From assembly GCA_903909605.1 (NCBI GenBank), contig CAIVWH010000023.1:33134-97133 (forward strand): a stretch of 64,000 bases of DNA. The letters are read 5' to 3'. The notes under the pieces are model-generated. The model did not search any database. It saw only the letters and a program-made list of their open reading frames with translations, and was not told the origin of the DNA. Positions 44,912 to 53,907 of this stretch are shown in pieces (position 1 is the stretch's first letter; each line of letters opens with the position of its first letter). The position numbers and the translations under genes were made by a program. This DNA comes from an uncultured Micrococcales bacterium. GTDB lineage: Bacteria; Actinomycetota; Actinomycetes; Actinomycetales; Microbacteriaceae.

Positions 44912-45244
44912 TTAGGCCTGCTTGGGCTTCCACTGGCAGGCGGCAATGGCATCTTCGATCGGGTTCAGCAGCAGGTCCTGAGTCTCGGGGTGCTTCTCCA
45001 TGTATTTGACGACGTAGCTGCAAACCGGCACGACCTTTTCGCTGCGGTTTTCGCGCACATCCTGGAGGGTTGCGTTCATCAAGATCGCGGCTAGGTTCTT
45101 GCCCTGCTGGGCGGGGTCGACCTCGGTGTGCACGAAGTGAATCTCACCGGGGCGCAGGCTGTAGTCGGCGTGGCCAACCTTTTCGCCGTCGAGCCAGATC
45201 TCGTAGCGGTGCTGCTCTGCGTTGTGAATGACCTTGGTGTCCAT
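44912..45244 (-). CDS. Small GNAT-type acetyltransferase (YjdJ/NATD1-like)
   Basis: This 110-residue protein is a minimal N-acetyltransferase: YEIWLDGEKVGHADY, IHFVHTEVDPAQQGKNLAAI with the acetyl-CoA loop, and VVPVCSYVVKYMEKHPE. The YjdJ/NATD1 family is conserved but its substrate is unknown. The ATG at 45244 has AAGAGA about 9 nt upstream. A 17-bp direct repeat at its 3' end (44893-44909 and 44913-44929) duplicates the last five codons and the stop. Confidence 0.88.
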   Translation of the reverse strand: MDTKVIHNAEQHRYEIWLDGEKVGHADYSLRPGEIHFVHTEVDPAQQGKNLAAILMNATLQDVRENRSEKVVPVCSYVVKYMEKHPETQDLLLNPIEDAIAACQWKPKQA

Positions 45245-45261
45245 GCTGTTAATCTCTTTCT

Positions 45262-46116
45262 GTGCCAGCAAATGCGATGCCTAATCGCCTCTACTTCGGG
45301 GATAACCTGACGCATCTGCAGTCTATTGCTGACGGTTCGGCCCAACTGGTTTACATCGACCCACCGTTCAACACCGGCCGCAAGCAGCAGCGTGGAGCCT
45401 CGACCACGCGCAGGGTCGAGGGCGGCGGCCGGGTTGGTTTCAAGGGGCAAAACTACGAGGTCATTCGAACCACGGTTCTGAGCTACGACGACGAGTTCGC
45501 CGACTACTGGAGTTTTCTCGAGCCTCGCCTCGAAGAGGCCTGGCGCATCCTTGGGCAAACCGGAACGCTCTATCTTCACCTCGACTATCGCGAGGCGCAC
45601 TATGCCAAGGTTTTGCTCGACGCACTTTTCGGCCGTGAGTGTTTTCTAAACGAAATCATTTGGGCATACGACTATGGCGGCAAGGCGAAGAATCGTTGGC
45701 CGTCAAAGCACGACACCATTCTGGTTTACGTCAAGGATGCGAAGCACTACTACTTCGATAGCAGCAGTGTCGATCGAGAGCCATACATGGCGCCGGGTTT
45801 GGTTACACCAGAAAAAGTTGAGCTCGGCAAATTGCCAACCGACGTTTGGTGGCACACGATTGTTTCGCCAACCGGCAAAGAGAAGACTGGCTATCCGACG
45901 CAAAAGCCGGAGGGGATTTTGCGCAGAATCATTCAGGCGTCTTCGCGCGAAGGCGACCTGGTTGTCGACTTCTTTGCAGGTTCGGGAACAACGGGAGCGG
46001 TGGCCGCAAAGCTTCGACGTCGGTTTGCCCTGATTGATCAGAACGCCGAGTCGATCGCCGTGATCAAAGAGCGCTTGGAGCGCGACGGCGTCGAATTCGA
46101 ATTCGTGTCGAACTAA
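45262..46116 (+). CDS. Solitary DNA methyltransferase (N6-adenine/N4-cytosine, beta class)
   Basis: This 284-residue enzyme has motif IV DPPFNTGR (about 34-41) before motif I FFAGSGTTGAVAA (about 237-250), the beta-class order, and TQKPEGILRRII as motif X. It methylates an exocyclic amino group; its target is unknown. No restriction gene is nearby, so it is an orphan methylase. The start is GTG, with TAATCT 6 nt upstream (leaderless); an ATG five codons in is an alternative. Its 3' end overlaps the convergent thiP gene by 53 bp. Confidence 0.9.
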   Translation: MPANAMPNRLYFGDNLTHLQSIADGSAQLVYIDPPFNTGRKQQRGASTTRRVEGGGRVGFKGQNYEVIRTTVLSYDDEFADYWSFLEPRLEEAWRILGQTGTLYLHLDYREAHYAKVLLDALFGRECFLNEIIWAYDYGGKAKNRWPSKHDTILVYVKDAKHYYFDSSSVDREPYMAPGLVTPEKVELGKLPTDVWWHTIVSPTGKEKTGYPTQKPEGILRRIIQASSREGDLVVDFFAGSGTTGAVAAKLRRRFALIDQNAESIAVIKERLERDGVEFEFVSN

Positions 46117-47620
46117 GCGCGACCACGGCGAACACCAACAGAATCAACAGCGCCGCTGCGGCCATGGCCATCGAATAGTTCTGTTCACCCGGGCGAGAGA
46201 TGAGTCGGTAGAGCACAACCGGCAAGGTGGCCTGATCGCCAAAACTCAGCAGCGAGGCGGCTCCGAATTCACCAAGCGAGACCAGCAGCGCGAAGGCCGC
46301 CGAGTTGCGAATGGCAGTGGCGATCAGCGGGGCCTCGATGTGTCGCCAAATCTGCCAGCTGCCAGCCCCCGCGTTTGCGGCAGCCTCGGCCAGGTCGGCC
46401 GGGATGCCGGCATAGGCCGCGGCAACCTGCCGCACCACCAGTGGCGTTGCCAGAATCGCCTGAACCAGCGGGATGACCATCCATGAAGAGCGCAGCGGCA
46501 GCGGCCCCGAGCCGAAGCTGACCAGATAGCCAAAGCCCAGCATCACGCTTGAGACTCCGAGCGGCAGTAGCCAGAGCGACTGCAACCAGCCTCGCCCAGC
46601 GCAGAGTCGGGCCACCAGGGAGCCGAGCGTGGTGGCAATCACGGCGGCGATTGCGGCGTTACGCAGTGAGTTGCCAATCGCCTGCCACACGCTGATGTCG
46701 AGAAGCCCCCGGCTGCCGAGGGTCGACAGGTTGGCTAGAGCATTCGCGTTCAACCCGCGCAGCAGAATCGCTGCGAGTGGAATTACAAAAAACGCGATCA
46801 AAAACCCACTTGCGAGAATTGCCGCGAGGGCCGGTGCTCGTCGCGCAACTCGCGTTTCGATTTCGATTGCCGGCTCAGCTTGTCGCGAGGAAAGCCCAAA
46901 GGCGATCAGGGTGATGAGCGTCTGAACAATTGCCAAAGCACTTGCCGTGTTGAAGTCGAGCCGCTGGTTCAATGCAAAGTAAGTCTCGGTTTCTATCGAC
47001 TGGAACTTTGGCGAACCAAACACGAGAACGATTCCAAAACTTGTTGCACAGTATAAGAACACGAGAGCAGCGGCAGAACTAATCGCGTGACGCAACATTG
47101 GCAGGTGCACTCTGGTGATAGTCGTGAAAGTGCTGGCCCCATCCAAGGCGGCAGCATCATCCAAGTTGAAATCGATGGTACGCCAAACGCTACCGACAAT
47201 GCGAATCACAAGCGACAGGTTCAAAAACAAATTCGCGATGACAATTGCAATCGGGGCAGGCAGAATTCGAATTGGCTGCAGCGCAATCACCACGATGATG
47301 GTTGGCAAGACAAACGGAATGACAAGAAAATTGCGAAGCACGCTGGCGCCGAAAAACCTGCGGCGATACACCAGGTAGGCAAGCGGCACGCCGATCAATA
47401 GGGCCAACAACACGGATGCGATTGCCTGGACCAAAGTGAACCAAATCGCCGCCTGCACCTCAGGGGTAGCCAAAACGCTCAGGGTGTTGGAGTTCAACCC
47501 GCGAATCAGGATCGAACCGAGTGGCAGGTAGAACAGCACTGCGATGAACAGTGCCGGGGCGCTCCACAGGGCAAGGCGACTGGCCCAACCCCTTCGGTTT
47601 AGCCGAAGATGGCGGTCCAT
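46064..47620 (-). CDS. thiP: Thiamine ABC transporter permease, fused double-domain ThiP
   Basis: This 518-residue protein has about 12 helices in two homologous permease domains, each with an EAA-type loop (DAAALDGASTFTTITRVHLP and DLAEAAANAGAGSWQIWRH). This is the ThiP/FbpB layout. Being behind a TPP riboswitch and thiB, thiamine or its phosphates is the likely cargo. No thiQ (ATPase) gene lies here or downstream, so an ATPase must come from elsewhere. Its start lies 22 nt inside thiB. Confidence 0.9.
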   Translation of the reverse strand: MDRHLRLNRRGWASRLALWSAPALFIAVLFYLPLGSILIRGLNSNTLSVLATPEVQAAIWFTLVQAIASVLLALLIGVPLAYLVYRRRFFGASVLRNFLVIPFVLPTIIVVIALQPIRILPAPIAIVIANLFLNLSLVIRIVGSVWRTIDFNLDDAAALDGASTFTTITRVHLPMLRHAISSAAALVFLYCATSFGIVLVFGSPKFQSIETETYFALNQRLDFNTASALAIVQTLITLIAFGLSSRQAEPAIEIETRVARRAPALAAILASGFLIAFFVIPLAAILLRGLNANALANLSTLGSRGLLDISVWQAIGNSLRNAAIAAVIATTLGSLVARLCAGRGWLQSLWLLPLGVSSVMLGFGYLVSFGSGPLPLRSSWMVIPLVQAILATPLVVRQVAAAYAGIPADLAEAAANAGAGSWQIWRHIEAPLIATAIRNSAAFALLVSLGEFGAASLLSFGDQATLPVVLYRLISRPGEQNYSMAMAAAALLILLVFAVVALSSTRIRIRRRRAPSAL

Positions 47621-48588
47621 GCCTTTAGCCAGGTTGCCCGGTTGGCGTTCACATCCAAGTTGCCACCGAGCGGCAGTTTGGCGGCCGGGGCGAACTGGGC
47701 CCAGCGCTCGGGCAGCTTGGTCGAGGTGACAATCGGGTACATGTACATCGCCTCAGGGATTGCCTGCTGAACCTCGTCGCTGAGCAGAAACTGAACGAAC
47801 TTGGCGGCATCGGCACGGTGGCTCGAACCGGCGAGGACTCCGGCATATTCGGTTTGGCGATAGCAACCTGATAGCACCGCGGCAGTTTGACTCTGGCCAT
47901 CGGCGCGAACTTCATCGGCCGGCGAAGACGAGTAGCTCAGCACGATTGGGTAGGCACCCTTACCTGACGACCCGCTGAAGTCGGTGTAGTAGGCGTCTTC
48001 CCAGCCGGAGTCGATCTTCACGTTGTTGTTCTTGAGCGCGTTCCAGTATGACTGCCAGCCGTTCGCCCCGAAGCGCGCAACCGTGGCTGCCAGGAATGCA
48101 AGACCGGTTGAAGAGTCATTCGGATTCTCGAGAACGGTCAGGCCACTGAACTCTGGCTTGGTCAAGTCATCGATTGACGTTGGCACCTTTTGCTCGTGAG
48201 TCGAGAACCAAGTCTTGTCATAGTTGAGGCAGACATCGCCAAAGTCGATTGCGGTTAGCGAACCGTCAATGAGCTTGTTCGCGTATGCGACTCCGGCAAA
48301 GGTGTTATCGATCCCATAAACGGCATCGGCGATCGGTGAGTCTTTGGTCAGTACAAGTTTGTTGGTCATCGTGCCGACGTCGCCGGCCTTAATCAAATCG
48401 ACAGTGATTCCGGTTTGCTTATAAAAATCGTTGAGCAGGCTCTTTGAAACAACCACGCTGTCGTGCACGACAACAGTGATTTCGTGAGTCGGCTTGGATG
48501 CGCATCCCGTGAGTGAAATTGCGCCGATTGCGATTGTGGCCATCAGTGCAGCTGCGCGTGAAAACTTGCGCGAAATTGAATTAGTCAT
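47599..48588 (-). CDS. thiB: Thiamine-binding lipoprotein ThiB
   Basis: This 329-residue extracellular binding protein has a lipoprotein signal ending in the lipobox SLTGC, then an alpha/beta periplasmic-type fold (ITVVVHDSVVVSKSLLNDFY, KAGDVGTMTNKLVLTKDSP, NPNDSSTGLAFLAATVARFG). It captures thiamine for ThiP. AAGGAAGG lies 4 nt before the ATG at 48588 and is part of the riboswitch's 3' edge, so the riboswitch could block translation directly. Confidence 0.93.
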   Translation of the reverse strand: MTNSISRKFSRAAALMATIAIGAISLTGCASKPTHEITVVVHDSVVVSKSLLNDFYKQTGITVDLIKAGDVGTMTNKLVLTKDSPIADAVYGIDNTFAGVAYANKLIDGSLTAIDFGDVCLNYDKTWFSTHEQKVPTSIDDLTKPEFSGLTVLENPNDSSTGLAFLAATVARFGANGWQSYWNALKNNNVKIDSGWEDAYYTDFSGSSGKGAYPIVLSYSSSPADEVRADGQSQTAAVLSGCYRQTEYAGVLAGSSHRADAAKFVQFLLSDEVQQAIPEAMYMYPIVTSTKLPERWAQFAPAAKLPLGGNLDVNANRATWLKAWTAIFG

Positions 48589-48589
48589 T

Positions 48590-48682
48590 TTTCCTTCCTT
48601 CGCTGGCATTACCCAAATCAGGTTTGACGGTCGAAGCCTTTAGGCTTCCTCTCAGATCGGTGACACCGAACTCCCGTGTGCT
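48590..48682 (-). promoter_or_regulatory. TPP riboswitch (THI element) controlling thiBP
   Basis: Read on the minus strand the conserved parts appear in order: CGGGAG, then CTGAGAGG, a short variable stem (GAAGCC/GGCTTC), then AACCTGATTTGGGTAATGCC and AGCGAAGGAAGG. These are the helix P2-P5 landmarks of TPP riboswitches. The 3' part runs into the thiB Shine-Dalgarno, which suggests control of translation start: thiamine pyrophosphate would turn the transporter off. Confidence 0.95.
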
Positions 48683-48693
48683 TCAAGGATAAA

Positions 48694-48725
48694 ACAAAAC
48701 CCCGCCGAAACCGACGGGGTTTTGT
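48694..48725 (-). terminator. Rho-independent terminator of the DHA2 exporter gene
   Basis: On the minus strand the stem ACAAAACCCCGTCGG with its partner CCGGCGGGGTTTTGT-like arm is fully paired with one U-G wobble, while the plus strand shows a C-A mismatch. That points to use on the minus strand, 12 nt after the exporter stop. T-rich sequence follows. Confidence 0.85.
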
Positions 48726-48737
48726 TCTAAGCGACTT

Positions 48738-50426
48738 CTAGTGCGCTGCGGCTGCGGCTGCGGCCTCGGCGCTTGCCGAAGTGTTTCGCAGTGCCGGAGC
48801 CTTCACGAAGAACGACATCACGAAGCCAACCGCGACCACGACTGCGGCCCAGGTGAACACGGTCGAAGCAGACGAAGCGAAGCCATCCAAGAAAGGCTGG
48901 GCTAGGCGCTTGTCGATGTGAGTCAAGAACGACGAGTCGGTCTTGATCTTGTCGCCGAGGCCAGCGGCCGCGCCGCTGCCAGGCTGCATCGCCTTGAGAA
49001 TCTCTTGGTTTGCAGGGTCTGCAAGCACCTTGGGGTCGGTCACCGCGGCCTTGATTCCAGCTACGTTGGCTGGGTTCTTGAACGCGTTACCGATGTTGGT
49101 GCCGAGGCTGTTGAACAGAATCGAGACGAACACGGCGACTCCGAGGGTTCCACCCATCTGACGGAAGAAGGTCGCAGACGAAGTTGCGACACCAACCTCC
49201 GATGCGGGCACCGAGCCCTGGCTGAGCAGAGTCAGGGTCTGCATCAACTGGCCGAGACCAAGACCGATGATTACCATGCCGATTGCAACCCACCAGTAAG
49301 GCTGGTTTGCGCTGTAGCCAATCATGTAGACGTAGCCGACCAAGAACATGCCGGTTCCGATCGTCAGGAAGATGCGGTACTTGCCGGTCTTGCGGGTGTA
49401 CTGACCCGAGATCACGGTTGCAACCATCAGGCCGAGAACCATCGGCAGCATCATGAAGCCAGACTGGGTCGGGGTTGCGCCATCCACGATCTGAAGAATC
49501 AGTGGCAGCGTCATCATTCCACCGAACATTCCAACACCGACAATTACGCCGAGGATGGTCGACATCGTGAATCCCCTGGACTTGAACAAGTTGAGTGGCA
49601 ACAGCGCTTCGTGCTTAGCTGCGCGCTCAGCCATGATGAAGGCGATGATTCCAACGCCACCGATTACATACATGCTGATTGAGCTAGCCGAGCCCCAGCC
49701 CCAGCCCTGACCGTTTTCTGCAACGACGAGCAATGGAACAACTGCCATGACGATAGTGATTGCGCCCCAGTAGTCGATGCGGTGCTTCTTCGGAGTGTGA
49801 GGAACGTGCAAGAAGGTGTAGACCATGAACAGTGCAACTGCACCGATTGGCAGGTTGATCAAGAACACCCAACGCCATCCGTTGATCCAGAGAATCTGCG
49901 GTGCGCTTGCGAAAAGACCGCCGATAACCGGGCCAAGAACAGACGAGGTGCCGAAGACGCCAAGGAACATGCCCTGGTAGCGTGCGCGCTCGCGAGGAGG
50001 AACGATGTCGGCAAGCACGGTGATTGCAAGCGAGAACAAACCACCGGCGCCGAGGCCCTGCACTGCGCGGAATGCAGCGAGCTGCCACATGTCTGCCGCG
50101 AAGCCACAGAGTAGCGATCCGAACAAGAAGATTGAGATCGCGAAGATGAACAGGCGACGACGACCGAAAATGTCGCCGAGCTTGCCGTAGATAGGGGTGG
50201 TCACTGTCGAGGTGATCAGGTACATGGTGGTTACCCAAGCCTGCAACTCGAGACCCTTCAGGTCGTCTGCGATGGTTCGCATTGCCGAACCGACGACGCT
50301 CTGGTCGAGTGCCGAGAGGAACATGCCTGACATCAGGCCAACCAGAACCAGCAGGATCTGACGGTGAGTCATCTCACCGGTGTGTGCAGCCATCTCTTTT
50401 GCTGCCGAAGATTTTTCGCGTGCCAA
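48738..50426 (-). CDS. DHA2-family (14-TM) MFS drug:proton antiporter
   Basis: This 562-residue protein has about 14 helices. LSALDQSVVGSAMRTIADDL (helix 1, motif D), GKLGDIFGRRRLFIFA (motif A) and LGPVIGG (motif C of antiporters) are typical of EmrB/QacA exporters. The substrate is unknown. The start is TTG at 50426 with no alternative before MAREKSS. A C-terminal Ala-rich tail is present. It is divergent from vanY. Confidence 0.93.
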   Translation of the reverse strand: MAREKSSAAKEMAAHTGEMTHRQILLVLVGLMSGMFLSALDQSVVGSAMRTIADDLKGLELQAWVTTMYLITSTVTTPIYGKLGDIFGRRRLFIFAISIFLFGSLLCGFAADMWQLAAFRAVQGLGAGGLFSLAITVLADIVPPRERARYQGMFLGVFGTSSVLGPVIGGLFASAPQILWINGWRWVFLINLPIGAVALFMVYTFLHVPHTPKKHRIDYWGAITIVMAVVPLLVVAENGQGWGWGSASSISMYVIGGVGIIAFIMAERAAKHEALLPLNLFKSRGFTMSTILGVIVGVGMFGGMMTLPLILQIVDGATPTQSGFMMLPMVLGLMVATVISGQYTRKTGKYRIFLTIGTGMFLVGYVYMIGYSANQPYWWVAIGMVIIGLGLGQLMQTLTLLSQGSVPASEVGVATSSATFFRQMGGTLGVAVFVSILFNSLGTNIGNAFKNPANVAGIKAAVTDPKVLADPANQEILKAMQPGSGAAAGLGDKIKTDSSFLTHIDKRLAQPFLDGFASSASTVFTWAAVVVAVGFVMSFFVKAPALRNTSASAEAAAAAAAH

Positions 50427-50478
50427 CAGGGGCCTCTACTTTCGGGGTTTGCTTATATGCCTGACTTAGGCTTGAGCC

Positions 50479-51261
50479 GTGTTCCAGCCTAGACGCCAAA
50501 GTCCTTCAGAGGAATGTAAGCCTGTCAGAAACCGGTTTATTCCCCTGACTCTGGTCACTTTCTTTGGCCTTACATCTTTATTAGGCACATTTATGGTGAT
50601 TCCGGCCCAGGCATCAGGCCAGGCGCCAATCGCGACCCCAACCCCTGGAGCCTCGACCCCGATCGTTTGCGGTGTCAATTGCCCCTACCCGTATGACTAT
50701 GACTCGGCCGCCTCACCCCAGGTCGTGGTCAACAAGGCCCGCCCGCTGAACCCGTTGACCTACAAGCCCGTGCTAGACAAGTGGCTGCCACTTGCCGTGC
50801 CAGCGGCCAGCGGCTATCGAGCAGTCAAGAAGGCGATGGCCGATGCCGGCGTCGGCACGCTTTGCCTCAACAGCGGTTACCGCAGCTTCGCAACCCAGAC
50901 CAGCACGTATAACCGAGACCTCTCGCGTTACGGCAAGACCGTGGCCGAGCATCTGGCCGCGCATCCTGGTTACAGCGAACATCAAACCGGTCTGGCAATC
51001 GATGTTTCGACAACGGCGCTCGGATGCAAGATCACCAACTTTGGCGCAACAAAAGCGGCGAACTGGTTGGCTGCGAATGTTTACAAATATGGATTCATCA
51101 TTCGCTATCCGGCAGGGAAGACCGCATACACGGGGTATCAGTACGAACCGTGGCACATCCGATTTGTTGGCGTCGATATTTCGGTTGCCATGCACAACGC
51201 CGGCGAGGTTGTGCTAGAAAAATTCTTTGGTTTGCCAGCCGCGCCAAGTTACACAAAATAG
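50479..51261 (+). CDS. D-alanyl-D-alanine carboxypeptidase, VanY/M15B family
   Basis: This 260-residue protein has an N-terminal signal or anchor (about 18-38), a Pro-rich spacer and an M15B domain. The zinc site and active centre are visible: NSGYRSFATQTSTYNRDL, SEHQTGLAIDVS (SxHxxGxAxD) and EPWHIRFVG. It trims the last D-Ala from peptidoglycan stems outside the cell. The start is GTG with TAGGCT 6 nt upstream (leaderless). Confidence 0.93.
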   Translation: MFQPRRQSPSEECKPVRNRFIPLTLVTFFGLTSLLGTFMVIPAQASGQAPIATPTPGASTPIVCGVNCPYPYDYDSAASPQVVVNKARPLNPLTYKPVLDKWLPLAVPAASGYRAVKKAMADAGVGTLCLNSGYRSFATQTSTYNRDLSRYGKTVAEHLAAHPGYSEHQTGLAIDVSTTALGCKITNFGATKAANWLAANVYKYGFIIRYPAGKTAYTGYQYEPWHIRFVGVDISVAMHNAGEVVLEKFFGLPAAPSYTK

Positions 51262-51313
51262 TCGCGCTCGCGGCATTTCGCTTGCGAATCGGTCGCGTTT
51301 TAGAAGCGCCGAG

Positions 51314-52936
51314 TTAACCGAGTGCTTTGTCGACAAGTTCCTTGGCGGCAACTTGAACTTCGCGCAGATGAGTCGCGCCCCTAAACGATTCGCCGTAAAT
51401 CTTGTAGACGTTTTCGGTGCCAGATGGGCGAGCGGCAAACCACGCAGATTCAGTGACCACCTTTAGACCACCGAGAGCAGCGCCGTTGCCAGGTGCGTGG
51501 GTGAGAATCTCTTTGATTGGTTCGCCTGCGAGTTCGCTTGCGGTGACCGCATCGGCCGAGAGTCTTGCCAACTTGCTCTTTTGCTCGAGTGTTGCAGGGG
51601 CATCGATGCGCTCATAGGCAGGCGCCCCAAATTTCTCGGTGAGCAAACCGTACTGCTGGCTCGGGGTCTTGCCGGTCACCGCAGTTATCTCGCTGGCAAG
51701 CAACGCAAGGATGAGGCCATCCTTGTCGGTTGACCAAGCCTGACCGTTGGTGCGCAGGAACGAGGCGCCGGCTGACTCTTCGCCACCGAAGCCGACCGAG
51801 GCGTCGATGAGCCCTGGCACGAACCACTTGAAACCAACAGGAACCTCAATCAACTTGCGGCCTAGAGCGCTAACCACGTGGTTGATCATCGAAGACGAGA
51901 CCATGGTCTTGCCCACCGCGGCCCTCGGCGACCAGCCTTCGCGGTTGCGATACAGGTAGTCGATGCTCACCGCCAAGAAGTGATTCGGGTTCATCAGCCC
52001 GTGGTCGCGAGTGACGATGCCGTGGCGGTCGGCGTCGGCGTCGTTTCCGGTCGAGATGTCGTAGCGGTCGCGGTCTTCGATGAGCGATGCCATCGCAAAG
52101 GGCGATGAGCAGTCCATGCGAATCTTGCCATCCCAGTCGAGGGTCATGAAACCAAACTGGTAGTCGACGTTTGGGTTGAGCACAGTGAGCTTTAGGTTGT
52201 AGCGTGAACCGATTTCGCCCCAGTAGTCAACCGACGCGCCACCCATTGGGTCTGCACCGATAGTCACGTTGCTGCCTGCAATCGCATCCATGTTGATCAC
52301 ATCACCGAGTTGCGAAATGTAGTTCTCGCGAAAATCGAATTTGCCGGCATTGGCATTCGCGCGTTTCACCTCGCGCATTCCGCCAAGGATGATTTCATTC
52401 GCACGTGCCGCAATCCAGTTGGTTGCATCCGAGTCTGCTGGGCCACCGTGCGGCGGGTTGTATTTGAAGCCACCATCTGTCGGTGGATTGTGCGATGGCG
52501 TTATGACTAGCCCATCGGCAAGTTGCGCGCCGCCGGGCTCGAGCTTCGCGTTGTGATTGATGATTGCAACCGACACTGCTGGGGTCGGTGTGTAGCCATC
52601 AAGTTGATCGATGAGCGCGTGCACGCCGTTGCCGGCGAGCACCTCGAGTGCCGTTTCTTGCGCGGGGCCCGAAAGCGCGTGAGTGTCTTTGCCAACAAAG
52701 ATCGGGCCGTGAATGTTTTCGTGGCGACGGTATTCGACAATCGCTTGAGTGATGGCAGCAATGTGGTCTTCGTTGAATGAGCCGTTCAACGGGGCGCCGC
52801 GGTGACCGCTGGTGCCGAACGCAACCTTTTGCTCGAACTGGGTGACATCGGGCTTGATGTCGTAGTAGGCGTCGATGAGTTTGCTGACATCCGTCAGATC
52901 ACTTGGTTGCGCCTTTTGCCCAGCTCGCTCTGTCAT
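51314..52936 (-). CDS. pgm: Phosphoglucomutase, alpha-D-glucose-specific
   Basis: This 540-residue enzyme has KVAFGTSGHRGAPLNGSFNE near the N-terminus, the phosphoserine loop VITPSHNPPTDGGFKYNPP (Ser in TPSHNPP), the metal loop DADADRHGI and GFGGEESAGASFLR. It interconverts glucose-1- and glucose-6-phosphate for glycogen and wall-sugar metabolism. It is divergent from pheA, 29 bp apart. Confidence 0.97.
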   Translation of the reverse strand: MTERAGQKAQPSDLTDVSKLIDAYYDIKPDVTQFEQKVAFGTSGHRGAPLNGSFNEDHIAAITQAIVEYRRHENIHGPIFVGKDTHALSGPAQETALEVLAGNGVHALIDQLDGYTPTPAVSVAIINHNAKLEPGGAQLADGLVITPSHNPPTDGGFKYNPPHGGPADSDATNWIAARANEIILGGMREVKRANANAGKFDFRENYISQLGDVINMDAIAGSNVTIGADPMGGASVDYWGEIGSRYNLKLTVLNPNVDYQFGFMTLDWDGKIRMDCSSPFAMASLIEDRDRYDISTGNDADADRHGIVTRDHGLMNPNHFLAVSIDYLYRNREGWSPRAAVGKTMVSSSMINHVVSALGRKLIEVPVGFKWFVPGLIDASVGFGGEESAGASFLRTNGQAWSTDKDGLILALLASEITAVTGKTPSQQYGLLTEKFGAPAYERIDAPATLEQKSKLARLSADAVTASELAGEPIKEILTHAPGNGAALGGLKVVTESAWFAARPSGTENVYKIYGESFRGATHLREVQVAAKELVDKALG

Positions 52937-52965
52937 GTAGCAATTTTCACCATTAACCTTTATCT

Positions 52966-53907
52966 ATGCCAAAGAAATCAGGTAACGGTTCGGTCAAGCG
53001 GGTTTACGCATACTTAGGCCCGATCGGCACGTTCACCGAGTTGGCTCTCGGTCAGGTTGTCGAAGCCAAGGGGCAAACTCACCGCCCGGTCAACAACGTT
53101 CAAGAGGCAATCGACCTGGTGCTTTCAAAGAAGGCCCAGCGGGCGATCATCCCGGTTGAAAACTCGATTGAGGGCGGCGTTTCGGCAACCTTGGATGCCC
53201 TTGCCGCCACTGACAATGTGCGCATCTATGGCGAATACCTGGTGCCGATTTCGTTCAACCTGGTTGCCGCAAAGGGCGTGACCCTCAAGGATGTTCGCAC
53301 CGTGGCCACCCACCCGGTTGCCTACGCCCAGACCCGCAAGTGGCTGGCTGCCAACTTGCCGAAGCATCGCCATCTGCCCGCCACGTCGACCGCCGCCGCC
53401 GCGGCCGACCTGCTCGATGGCTCGACCGCCGAAGCTGCGGTTGCCGCCTCGACCATCACCGACCACTACGACCTAAAGGTCTTGGCTCGCAACATCGGCG
53501 ACAACAAGCACGCGCAGACGCGCTTCATTCAGATTGGCCTTGCCAGTTCGGTGCCGCAGCGTACAGGTCGCGACAAAACCTCGGTCATCGTCGAGTTGCC
53601 AAATGACCGTCCGGGCGCTCTTCTCGAAATGCTCGAGCAGTTCGCAGCTCGCGGCGTGAATCTTTCTCGAATCGAGTCGCGTCCGATCGGCGATCGCATG
53701 GGGCGCTACCGCTTCAACATCGATGTCGAAGGTCACCTGCATGACGAAGCCGTTGCCGAGGCGCTGAAGGGCCTGCACCGCTTTAGTCCGCGCGTTGTCT
53801 TTCTTGGTTCATACCCTCGTGCCGACAAAGAGCAATCGATTCACCGCGGAAACAATTCGAACCCAGAATTTGACGCGGCCGAAGCTTGGCTAAAGAAGCT
53901 GCGCTAG
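52966..53907 (+). CDS. pheA: Prephenate dehydratase
   Basis: This 313-residue monofunctional enzyme has a PDT domain (about 12-195: YLGPIGTFTELAL, PVENSIEGGVSATLDAL, HPVAYAQTRKWL, TRFIQIGL) and a C-terminal ACT domain (GALLEMLEQFAARGVNLSRI with ESRP), where phenylalanine gives feedback. It makes phenylpyruvate from prephenate. TAACCT lies 6 nt before the ATG (leaderless). Its end overlaps the convergent kinase gene by 4 bp. Confidence 0.97.
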   Translation: MPKKSGNGSVKRVYAYLGPIGTFTELALGQVVEAKGQTHRPVNNVQEAIDLVLSKKAQRAIIPVENSIEGGVSATLDALAATDNVRIYGEYLVPISFNLVAAKGVTLKDVRTVATHPVAYAQTRKWLAANLPKHRHLPATSTAAAAADLLDGSTAEAAVAASTITDHYDLKVLARNIGDNKHAQTRFIQIGLASSVPQRTGRDKTSVIVELPNDRPGALLEMLEQFAARGVNLSRIESRPIGDRMGRYRFNIDVEGHLHDEAVAEALKGLHRFSPRVVFLGSYPRADKEQSIHRGNNSNPEFDAAEAWLKKLR

